The notes under the pieces: model-generated
Told to the model about the DNA's origin: nothing
Database searches by the model: none
Seen by the model: the letters and a program-made list of their open reading frames with translations, nothing else
Assembly: GCF_035083965.1 (NCBI RefSeq)
Contig: NC_089731.1
Coordinates: forward strand, 2,085,001 to 2,149,000
Length of the DNA stretch: 64,000 nucleotides
Reading direction: 5' to 3'
DNA from: Branchiostoma lanceolatum
Lineage: Eukaryota; Chordata; Leptocardii; Amphioxiformes; Branchiostomatidae
Shown: piece by piece, positions 20,501 to 35,149 of the stretch
How the letters are laid out: each line of letters opens with the position of its first letter
Position numbering within the stretch: the first letter of the stretch is position 1
Position numbers and translations under genes: made by a program

Positions 20501-21295
20501 AGGGGACCATCTCAGTGTGAGTGGATGAAACCTTACAATTGGGTCTTTTGCAGCTTGTATTTACAAAACTGATAAAATTCGCCTAAAAGGGGTTTACCAG
20601 CTATGAAAAGCAAACAGTTTTCTACAACGTTTGTGAAGGTTAGACATCCAGGTAAACAATATATAAAGACAATTCAAACTCCATAACTGGATAAAAATTC
20701 GGAGATTTATTTCCGAAATCTGACTGGTGAAACTGACGGAAATAAATCTCCGAATTTTCATCCGGTTGTAGAGTTTGAATTGTCTTTATATAATTTTCTA
20801 CATACCGTGTCATCATATCCCATGAGCGCCCGTTTGGCTGTCTTCGGCCCGAGGAACCGTCTGACGAGCGCCTGCCAGCCCAGCGAGAACTGGAACTCGA
20901 TGTTCTCCGTGAAGTCGGCGCACAGGTTGTGGATGTCCAGGTGGAAGTTGGCCTCGAACGGCTCGCGGCGCACCAGGATCGCTGACGACTGCTCCAGGCA
21001 CTGTTGTCTCACCTCAGGGGGCAGCAAGGCCTCCATACGTTCTGGGGACATGGAAAGGATTGGTCACACTTAATCTATTAGTTCTCATCAGGAAAGTGTT
21101 GTTTTGGGCTTGTGTGTCTGTGCCTTTATGTAGGTGAGTGGGGGTGAGTGTGACTGTTTGTGTTTTTGTGTGTGTGCGCATGTGTGTTTGTGTGGTGTGT
21201 GTGACTGTGTGTATGTGTGTGATTGCACATGTGTGTGTGTGTGCGCGTGTTTGTGTGTGTGTGTGTGTGCGCGTGTTTGTGTGTGTCTCTGTGTG

Positions 21296-21362
<67 letters not shown>

Positions 21363-24300
21363 GTGTGTGTGTGCGTGTGTGTTGCGGTTTGGCTGAGGTT
21401 GGGCATACACCGTGTAGCCAGGTTCCTGCCCAGCCCCTGTTCCAGGTGTGACACAGGTGTAATATAGGTGTGTGCTGTAGGTGTGATTAAGACAGACTAA
21501 CACTCACCTGTCATCTCCGTCTGTACCACCTCTAGTGTCTGGCTGAGGTTAGGCATACATCGTGTAGCCAGGTTCCTGCCCAGCCCCTGCTCCAGGTGGG
21601 TGTGCAGCTCCTTCTTGTAGACCTTGAGGACCATCGGGTTGGGGTGGAACGGCGTGTTGAACTCGTCCATCAGGACCGACAGGCGGCGGATTTCCTCCCG
21701 CATCGCACTGGAGACCTGCCGCACGAGAGAAGAGCATCACGCTAAGCAATTTGGGTTCTATGGAGATCTCAAATATCATATGCAAGAGTGCAGAAATCTA
21801 AAACATCTTGAGCTTGTCTTGTAAAGGGATAGTATAAGACATTCTCATTTGTCTCCTTTCAGTTAGTTTCAGTTCTTCACCTCCAGATGGTCGCTCTGCA
21901 ACTCCTGACCCTTAAACTCTAACCCCTAACCCCTGACCTTTAACCCACCTGTTTCTCCACATCGTCCGTCATGTCCCTGATCCTGTCCTTGCACTCGTGG
22001 GTCATCGGGTCCAGCTGTTTCTCCGTCACCTCCAGGCCGTCGCTCTATAACCCCTGACCCTTAACAGATGACCCCTAACCCCTGACCTTTGACCCACCTG
22101 TTTCTCCACATCGTCCGTCATGTCCCTGATCCTGTCCTTGCACTCCTGAGTCATCAGGTCCAGCTGTTTCTCCGTCACATCCAGACGGTCGCTCTGCTCC
22201 TTGCACTGCTCGATGCAGATGGCTCTACAGGAGGGAAACAAGTCAACATGCATGTGTCACAACCTAGCTGGTATCAAGACTCACTGATCATGCTTATAGC
22301 ATGCAGACTGAAGGCTTTGGCCTGCTATCCTGACTTCTGGATTGCCCCCTATAGCAACTCCTATTGCAGCCTATACTCACCAATTCCATTCCCTGCACCA
22401 GGCCAAAATTGATTAGATTAGATTCAAGCAGACATCAAGCATAATTCCGAAAATAATTTCATCAGGTTGGTAGAACATAAGATATTGGAAGCTCTGAGGA
22501 AGGTTTCTGAGAGACAACGAAATGCCAGCAGGCGAGAAATTACTGGTTGTGTAAAAAGAAATCTTCAATATCATATAGTACGAAGAATAATCGTTATCTA
22601 CAGTAAGGAGAAGACTCTGACCTCTGCTGAGACGACCTGTGGAAGACGTCTTCCATCACCTCCTTGAGCGCGCTGGAGATCGTCTTGCCTCGCTTGGCGT
22701 GCTGGTCGAACTTGGTCATCACTGCGGAGTGAGAGATGGTTTCCTAGGCAACGGTAACCATGGTAATTCAGACGTCGCATCTACCGAGGACTATACATGT
22801 CTTTACACCAGTGTTGCAGTCACTGTTACGAATGAAATCTGATTTGCAGGCCTGAAAATTTCATAAGGCCTCTAACTGTTTTTGTCGAATAGAGGACAAA
22901 TAGTGGCTGTAATGCTTTAGCTTTTCAAAACAAAACTTTGGTTGTTTAGCACATTTGTACATAACCATATTATGTTACACTTGTCTTTGATTATAGAGAT
23001 TCACCTCAAATTTTCTTTCAAAGTTCTCAAATTCAAACAGTCTTGCTTGGAAGCCTTCTGCCAGGGCACCACCTGGAAAAACACAAAAACGTCAGTAGCT
23101 GACACAAACCAGAGAAGAAACTAGAACTACATTGGAGAGAATGGTACCAGATTATATATATGAGTTCATGTCTAGTGACTTCTGTTCAACAATCTACTGA
23201 CAGAGATATTCCTTTGGCATGTCCTGCTTCTCATTCTGTTGCACTGGAGACCGTAGCGCCTCATTAAATCAATGGTTAATGTTTTGTGACTCTCAAATTC
23301 TATAACCTTGACCCAGTAGTGACCTTGACCTACTCACATTCTTCTGACGTGCCCTGTTGTTTCTGCAGGCTGACTGTAGTGTGGATCAAATGTTAATGTT
23401 CTATAATTCTGAAGTTCCATGACCTTGACCCCTGTGATGTTATCTTGACCTACTGGCCATGTGACCTTGACCTACTGACCTTCCTTCGACATGCCCTTCT
23501 ATTTCTTCACACAAGACTGTAGCGCCTCGATAAGTTAAAGTTTAATGTTCTGTAGTTTTGTGACCTTGACCCCATGTAGTGACTTTTACCTATCAACCTA
23601 GTGACCTATCAACCTAGTGACCTTGACCTCGTAACCTTGACCTACTGACCTTCCTCTGGCATGCCCTGCTGTTTCTGCAGGCGAGACTGCAGCGCCTCTT
23701 TAGCCGACACAAAGAACACCCTGTCCTCCGCCTGGAGTCTGTCCACCACTCCGAGTTCCTCCACCAGGAAACTCACACATCGCTCCAGGTGCTGCTTCTT
23801 CACCTGTAAAGGAAGTCATTTAAATCAAACGCTTGTTCCCATTTAAATGTACACATTTTGTAACTTCCGTTACCGTTTGTAGTAAGATGTTTCAGGCATT
23901 AAGATATGCTACATAGAAGGTGCCAAACTGTCGTTTTTAAAAGCCAGAGAAGTTTTAAGTCGTCATAAAAACGACAGTTTGGCACCTTATATGTGGCAAA
24001 TCTTAATGTCAGGAACGTCTTACTTCAAATGGTGACGGAAGTTACAGATATATGTACATTTAAAGGAGCGCAAAGTGTTTCCAAGTTTTCCAAGCACTCT
24101 AATTTGTATGAAGCCGATCTACGATGTAGTTCAGAGTTTGAAATTCTAGACTGCAATCAATGGCCAGTCATCAGTGGAATAATCAGTGAGCAGCAAGACT
24201 TTTCTTGGTTTGTCTTTATTTACATTTAGTCGTTCTCTCTCTGTGTATCTTGCCAGTATAGAACCTCTTTGGACTAACACACTTAGCAAACTGGCTATTT

Positions 24301-24528
24301 ATATTGAATAACTAGTCACACCTAGGCCCTGCATTTTTAACCAGACATTATTCAAACTATTTTGGATAGTGATATATTCCACAGCTAGTTAGTATAGTAA
24401 GTTTATTGATTCGATCATTCATTCATCGCTGAAGTACATGGCAGCGTCCTCAGAAAAGGATGCTGAATTGCGTACATTAGGCGTATTACATAGTAGCTAG
24501 TTGACTTGAATAAAAATTGATTGATTGG

Positions 24529-24565
<37 letters not shown>

Positions 24566-27500
24566 AGAAATGTAAAACTTACAGCCTCCATGAACTCCGG
24601 TTCGCTGGCGGAGGCGTCCCAGCGGTTGTTGAGGATGAAGATGTTGGGTTTGGACAGACGCTCGCTCACCGTGTGGAAAAAGTTCTTTTCCTGTAGATGG
24701 AAAGTAGAGCATTTATTCACCAGACCATTCCAACCAGCCTACTGTAATTCCTGTTTCTTTCACTGTAACTTTTATGTTCACTGCTTTCACAGTCATCTCT
24801 GCACCGTGAACTTTTCATCACCGTGAAAAAGCTGTTGTTATTATCTATGATTCCTTCACACATCCGTTCTGTAAATCACTTGCCGCCACCGTGAAGTTGA
24901 AATTCAGTGAAAATATCCATTTTCCTTACACTGAGAAATTTTGCTACCGTGAAGATAAAGTGAATTACAGCATTAGCTAGTAGGATGTCAGGGCGTCTTC
25001 TGGGTGCCTTACACTAAGACTACAAAGAAATAAAATGCCTTTCTTTTGCAGGGGACACCCAGATGACACCCTGTATCCCTAGGCCTGGTAGTTACATATG
25101 TACAGATGTTTACATCATGCTTGCAGCTTCTTAATATGTTAAAAGCTAATTCCTAGAGCAAAACTGCCCTGACGTGTGATCCCATACAGGCATGTTTCTG
25201 GCACAGCAGACTGCATAAGATACACAAAGTGCACCCTTTCCTAGTCTACTTTTCAGAAGTCTCACTTTACGGTTCAAAACAAGAAAAAGACGAACCAAAC
25301 CCCAAGACTTACCGTTCTCATGAGCGTGGACTCTGAGTTTGCCACCAACACGAACACGTCCGCGTCCAGGCAGTGTTCGTCTATCCAGCAGTCAAGGTCA
25401 GGGGTCACGTCGATACCAGGGCTGCAGGACAAAAAAATATAACATATTTTATCACATTGCAAAAAACACATTACAAGGTGTCCTCTAGGTGTCCCATGCA
25501 AAAGGAGGGTCTCTAATTTCTTTGTTTTCTTAATATAGGGCATCCAGAAAATGGCTTGGCGCACTACTGTTATCTATTGGCTTGGCTGTTCAGCACACAC
25601 CGCCGGGGCTGCCCAACTAGCCTATTGCTATTACAAAGGGCAAACCCTGCTGACAAGGACAAGACATTCCAATGGAATGTTGACATGGGCAGCATAACGA
25701 GCTATAACCATATTCCAAGTACATGTAGATAAAAACTATTGTTCATAAAAGATTCAAGATAATGTGTATAGAGTATCAAAAATAAATGATCCTAAAGATA
25801 CCCTACTACATGTAGCTTATAGCGCGGGTGCAACTTATGACTCAGCCAGGTAGGTACACCTGTCTGTCCCTCTCTTGTCTCACCTGTCTAACAAGACGAC
25901 ATCGTCCCTCAGCAGTGCACACCTGCCCTTGGGCCAGAACACCTTCACCAGCATGCTGCTGTCCTCAAGACGCTCTCCACACAGCGCGTGGGCCAGCTGA
26001 CCCACAGACTACAGAACAGGATCAAGAAACAAGTTAACTTACAACTCCAGCCAGTGTTCTCACCAGAATCTTTTCACAGCATAGGGGTTAGGTAAAGGAG
26101 GCCAACTTTACGTAACACAAGTCACGCACAGAGTGCCGAAGACATGACAAGAGTAGGGAGTCTGGTATGCTCCCAAGGAAAATCTTTAAATTGACCCAAT
26201 GAGGCACTATTTTCTACATTTTGAGGGATAAATTTGGTGAAGTAAAGTGTTTCCTCTGTCACAGCCTTATTCTAAAGCCAAATATGAACTTTTTATAAGA
26301 TTTATGAAGGGTCACAAGGTTCTCCCCAGAAAGAAAAACACCCCTATGCTGGTTGAAACACAGCATAGGGGTCCAGATCACAGCATAGGGGGTCCAAATC
26401 ACAGCATAGGGGGCCCCTATGCTGAAAAGGCCTGGCGAGAACACTGCCAGCACTTTATAGTGAATGTCAGTGTTTGGGAAAATTCTCCTTCTTTCATCGT
26501 AGCAAATTGGCTGCAAGCATCATCTCCCTCTAACACATATATAATTCTTCTTCTTTGGGGATAGGTGGCCAACTTCAACTTGCTGAAGGTTCTGCCACAC
26601 TGACAATGACATAATGTATAATACTAGTCAAAGGCATTCTGTAAAGAACCCAGAGAAGTTAAATGATGAGGTGCACAATTCACAAGTAAGTAAAATATCA
26701 ATATAAATGCTATAGACAAGTTAAAACGAAATGTTCCTCTCAAAAAAATTCCACCAGTACAGTTTTCTTGTTGTCAGAGTCAGGTGATTCTCATAACCAT
26801 TGTTTCCTACATGTAATAAACAAACTAACAACTCCAACCTGCACAGTTTTCCTGTCGTCAGAGTCGGGTGTGAGCAGGTACGCCTCGTAACCATCGCTCC
26901 CTACATGTAATAAACAAACTAACAACTCCCACCTGCACAGTTTTCCTGTCGTCAGAGTCAGGTGTGAGCAGGTACGCCTCGTAACCGTCACTCCCAACAT
27001 GTAATAAACAAACAAACAAACAAACAACTCTCACCTGCACAGTTTTCCTGTCGTCAGAGTCAGGTGTGAGCAGGTACGCTTCATAACCGTCGCTCTCTAC
27101 ATGTAATAAACAAACAAACAATTCCCACCTGCACAGTTTTCCTGTCATCAGAGTCGGGTGTCAGCAGGTACGCCTCGTAACCGTCGCTGTAATAAACAAA
27201 CAAACAAACAAACAACTCCCACCTGCACAGTTTTCCTGTCGTCAGAGTCGGGTGTGAGCAGGTACGCTTCGTAACCGTCGCTCTCTACATGTAATAAACA
27301 AACAAACAAACAAACAAACAACTCCCACCTGCACAGTTTTCCTGTCGTCAGAGTCGGGTGTGAGCAGGTACGCCTCGTAACCATCGCTCCCCTCCACATT
27401 GATGAAACAGTTGGTCGTGTGGCCGATACCGCTGGGGAGGATTTTGTCCCGCAGCATGGCATTCACTACCGTGCTCTTTCCATTACTCGTTCTGGGATGA

Positions 27501-29646
27501 GGGGGAAAAAGAGATTTTGCAGTTTGTGGTGGAAAACGTGCAGTTCTTGGCACACTGAGGCATAAAATCCATGTGTCTTCATCAACTAAGCAAGTGAATT
27601 ATAGATATCAACAAAGGTTTTATAAGTTGTACGGATTGCATTCGTCATTTCCTCTGGTGGGTAAAGGAACTCTTGGACACTAGTATTCAGAATATTCTTG
27701 AAATGTAAGTATCAGAAAAAGCAATACAACTTTTGTTGTACTTCATTTGATGTATTACTTGGTTAAAATTTGAAGTTAGCTCAGTAGAATTACAGATTGA
27801 AGTTCTTAAGAGAGGCAGTAGCGTTAAACTTTGTAATCATGTTTTAATGACATTCAACTTTATCTTATGTGGTGCACCCAAAATTCTTTCTGTGCACCTC
27901 ATTATTTTGGTTGGGTGCACCAGTGCACCTATTCCCAAAAATTCATCTTAAGCCCTGTACAACTACGAGCTACTTTAAAGCATCATGCTTCACGTCAGTG
28001 GGGGATGACTTCAAAAGTTTGAAAAAAAACAGGAGACCTCAACTGACGTCCGTGTACCAACCTGCCGAAGAAGGCGACCTTCATCTTGTCGCGTGAGATG
28101 ACCTGGGCGATGCCGGCGACCTTGCCCTTGTACTGCTCCACCTGGTTAACATGGTTCTCATTGACGATCTCCAACCCATCTAACTTCGCATTGGATTCTG
28201 GGGGAAATACAAACCAAACATTAACACACAATCTTACATTTTCTGACTAGATTTTGTGTTGTTGAAATGTGACATCAAGGTGGAAAACAGTATTGTTCAA
28301 TGACTGAAGGTTGTGTGTTTTAAATGACGCTCAATCAGTCAATGTCGTGGGTGATGTTTAGAGAGAGAGATTAGACAATCCAACAGTGCATTTGATTGTT
28401 GTGAAATTCCAGCCAAGGATGAAGACAAGTGCTCTCTCAGTCAATGCTCACATGTTGAAATGTTAAATGATAATGGTAAAGAGTTAAATCTGATTTAATT
28501 ACTGAAACATTCTTACTTTATGATTATATGTTGCCTGCGGAGTATGAAAGCCTGTGTGTTTCATTGATATGAAAACAAAAACAAAAGCTACATACATATG
28601 GAGAAGACAGAAACATTGAGTTTCGCCTATGTACTTTTTAAAGTTTTCTCTTTACTTATTTCTTCCTTTGTTGCGAGCGGGATTGCAAACTTGACAACCA
28701 ACCCTGATGTTTAAAAAAATTAAAATAATAATCATAAGGAGCGCATTAAATTGTAATATCAGATCTGTGTAGATGTGTAAACTAAGTGTATGTTCTAAAA
28801 AAAGCACTATGTATTTGACAAAAGCTGAAAAGTGGCAGCCTGAAGCAGTGGAGTTGTGTAGCGGGGCGACAAACAGACAGCTGTGAAGTCAGAAAAGCTT
28901 GAATCAGATCAAGTCATGTCTGGTACTTACGGAAGTTCTCCGCGACTGCAGGGTGAGTTTGTGTGAGGGAGGAGAGGAGAGAGAGACGTTAGAACGACAA
29001 CAGGGAAACGTGTGGAGGCAAGGGAAAAGACAATGATTATCGTATGTTGTAATTAGACTGCTGTACACGTGTACCTAAACAAATATTCAGGGACAGGTAC
29101 AGACGTTTAGGAACAGGCCAGACCTGGACCTGAACAAGTTTGTACATGCCGCCATCATTACATATAATAGCTAGTAGCCAACTGTCTTTATTAGTGGCAC
29201 ATTGTCATCTATGTATGAAGATTTATGCTCGAATAGTGTCCAGTCGAGTGTTTCACATGTACATGTACTAGTACTTTGTTGAACTGTCTGTACAGTCGCC
29301 ATGCAAGTATATTAGGTGCACAGACACAGTCCTAGTTGTGAGGTACATATATAAACACTAATCTGCATCAGTATTCCACACCTGTATAGCCGGTATAATC
29401 TCCTTGAATTGATATTTTCTCTAAAAAACTGGTTGGTATCAAAATCTTACCTTTCAAAAAATCTGAACTTTCATCGATATACCCGGAAATCTGCTCAAAT
29501 ATCCCATTTATTCTCTTCTTCGCAGTGACAAAGTGTTTGAGAGGGGAGCCGGGGTCTTTGTCTGAGATTTTCTTCTTCTTTTCAGCTCCGAGTGAATGCA
29601 TGGGTGTGTTTACTGTGGAGAGGGATCGAATCAGACTTCCAGACAT
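17572..29646 (-). CDS. mfn: Mitofusin (outer mitochondrial membrane fusion GTPase)
   Basis: A dynamin-family GTPase that tethers and fuses mitochondrial outer membranes. Exons in transcript order: 29451-29646, 28931-28945, 28062-28197, 27329-27491, 25884-26008, 25313-25421, 24583-24690, 23650-23803, 23005-23072, 22622-22721, 22098-22224, 21508-21715, 20806-21041, 20005-20166, 19185-19381, 18138-18272, 17572-17650. The protein starts [10 protein letters not shown], then [19 protein letters not shown]. Motifs: G1 GRTSNGKST, switch T in GHTTNCF, G3 DSPG, G4 NNRWD. Then come HR1, a membrane hairpin ([27 protein letters not shown]) and HR2 ([11 protein letters not shown]...[10 protein letters not shown]). 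One short exon between FERKFE (phase 0) and MTKFDQH is not found; it must be 3n+1 nt. With 22 nt the gene would encode about 779 aa, the usual size. A single pro-orthologue of Mfn1/2 is likely. Confidence 0.93.
18273..19080 (-). repeat. Tandem copies of the acceptor side of mitofusin exon 18138-18272
   Basis: About seven degenerating copies of a roughly 100-bp unit. Each carries the acceptor and the first about 40 bp of the exon (AGCTCCCTG...CCCGACAGC on the plus strand) followed by AGGGCATTAGAACTCTCTTCAAGG-like intron. Copies nearest the exon are the most similar, and the farthest (18900-19080) the least. They lack a donor and would not make usable exons. Confidence 0.8.
19613..19954 (-). 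repeat. Three partial copies of mitofusin membrane-hairpin exon 20005-20166
   Basis: Copies lie at 19868-19954, about 19735-19820 and about 19613-19680, each ending in the shared TTGGTTACTGTTGCCTAGGTAAC. The nearest (19868-19954) is 87 nt, open and phase 0-0, with AAG before it and a GTGAG donor after it. If used it would insert 29 residues ([11 protein letters not shown]...VLVITGV). The next copy has a 1-bp deletion and the last is decayed. Confidence 0.75.
20658..20795. mobile_element. Short foldback MITE
   Basis: Left arm 20658-20715 (ATATATAAAGACAATTCAAA...GGAGATTTATTTCC) recurs as its complement at about 20737-20795, with a 21-bp spacer. It sits right at the donor of exon 20806-21041, leaving about 11 bp between its end and the exon border. 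Confidence 0.7.
21134..21390. repeat. (GT)n microsatellite
   Basis: A long GT run, purest at 21300-21360, in the intron between exons 21508-21715 and 20806-21041. Open frames of Cys-Val or Thr-His across it are artefacts. Confidence 0.9.
21949..22050 (-). repeat. Partial copy of mitofusin exon 22098-22224
   Basis: About 100 bp repeat the 3' (donor) half of the exon, including CACCTGTTTCTCCACATCGT, with several substitutions, together with the same AACCCCTGACC-type intron flank. It lacks an acceptor. Confidence 0.75.
23200..23649 (-). repeat. Degenerate tandem copies of the donor side of exon 23650-23803
   Basis: Three decayed copies near 23212, 23340 and 23480 of the GGCATGCCCTGCTGTTTCTG...AGCGCCTC exon end, separated by repeated GACCTTGACC words. 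Confidence 0.65.
23842..24064. mobile_element. Foldback MITE, about 220 bp
   Basis: It begins TTTAAATGTACA and ends TGTACATTTAAA. The long inverted arms include TAACTTCCGT/ACGGAAGTTA and AAGGTGCCAAACTGTCGTTT with its complement near 23965-23985. It lies in a mitofusin intron. Confidence 0.7.
24517..24563. repeat. (TTGA)n microsatellite
   Basis: A GATT/TTGA tetranucleotide run 20 bp from the donor of exon 24583-24690. Confidence 0.85.
24780..24975. mobile_element. ACTGTAAATGC-type MITE, diverged copy
   Basis: Alternating CACCGTGAA / AATTCAGTGAA words and a TTACAGCA end resemble the clearer copies at 33459-33658, 52290-52499 and 63012-63209. Confidence 0.4.
26052..26446. mobile_element. About 400-bp MITE, copy 2 (inverted relative to 13509-13909)
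   Basis: The reverse-complement match to 13509-13909 runs from CAGTGTTCTCACCAG to GAGAACACTG, including the CAGCATAGGGG repeats. CCAGC flanks both ends (26047-26051 and 26447-26451), a possible 5-bp target duplication. Confidence 0.78.
26750..27328 (-). repeat. Six tandem copies of the donor side of mitofusin P-loop exon 27329-27491
   Basis: Units of about 95-100 bp, each holding the last about 60 bp of the exon (residues [18 protein letters not shown]) with its GTGGGA/GTGAGA donor, separated by CAAACAAACAAA and TACATGTAATAAACA. The exon-like part is 62 nt, so including one would shift the frame; they look like non-functional decoy donors. Confidence 0.85.
27850..27962. repeat. GTGCACCC repeat fragment
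   Basis: It shares GGTTGGGTGCACCAGTGCAC, CTATTCCCAAAA and AGCCCTGT with the 3' part of the element at 60374-60822, so it is a truncated copy. Confidence 0.6.
28931..28945 (-). CDS. mfn: 15-nt microexon of mitofusin
   Basis: CCTGCAG precedes and GTAAGT follows a 15-nt segment that completes the phase-1 codon of exon 29451-29646 and leaves the phase needed by exon 28062-28197. It gives VAENF in the middle of ...FLK-VAENF-QSNAKL. Skipping it would keep the frame and remove five residues in the linker before the GTPase domain. Confidence 0.75.
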
Positions 29647-30313
29647 GGCAGGTCACAGCGCAAGGATGGAGAAACCTGGAAAATAAACAATGAATAAACA
29701 AACAAACAAAGCTCCAAGAGAATGCGTTATTATGATATTTCATTGTAAGGTTTTGTTTGTTATGTCAGCATCTTGAATACAATTGGGTGTCTGCAACTCG
29801 TGCAAGTGGGAATCATATTAATCAATTTAATGTTCACCATGATAAAACTTTGCTAATCGCTGTGCGAGACCTACAACTATATGGCTTTAACAAGTACATA
29901 TATTAGTACTATTATCATAGTAATACGTGTAATTTGAACGTTGTTACCCCCCCCCCCCCCCCCCTTGACATCAGACGCCCTTGCCCTTGGAGTTGCGACA
30001 TCACAAAAAAAAATCACCATTCAGCAAATATCCAACATATTTGAGATACTCAATTCAGTACAAGGCTGTTTTTGTTTACAATTATTGTCCCTCCTTCAAA
30101 ACAGACGACATAAGCGGACATACGCACACGTTTCAAGCCGCAGGCTACCAAAAATGTAAGTAGGTCGAAGCCGTTACGTTGCGCACATGCCTTTTCTTTT
30201 CCGGTCATCTCTCTTACGTCACGCAGAAAAACGCAACAACTAACTCTGATCTAGTCTGAGTGTTAAATCTAAAGACTTACAGATCGATGTAGATTCGAGG
30301 GGTTTGACTCACC

Positions 30314-34819
<4,506 letters not shown>

Positions 34820-35149
34820 GCGACGCCCCACAAGTCACACTTAAGACACACACCAAGCAGGACTTACGACTGCTTAAGACGTTAGCATAATGATAATACC
34901 ATCTTCGTTAAGAGAATCCGTAGGTGTAATATAAATGAGCTATAAAAATTCTTGAGAGATTGGGGAGTCTTAGAGAGATATTTGCTGGATTTGTGTATGA
35001 AAGCGGCTGCAGTTTTTTTCCTGAATATGTATCTGGTTTTACATAACATTATCCCTTGTATAAAACTTGTGTTTCCGCAATATTTAATCGTGTAGACGGA
35101 AAAAAATAAAGAAGAGTGAAGTGAAAGAAAAACTGAGAAAATTGGCTTT

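Noticed and set aside
21126-21503. Open frames of Thr-His or Cys-Val repeats
   Set aside because: They translate a (GT)n microsatellite.
25560-25680. GGCTTGGCTGTTCAG...ACTAGCC sequence resembling 19498-19560
   Set aside because: It is a short dispersed repeat shared by two mitofusin introns. Boundaries could not be defined well enough to list as an element.
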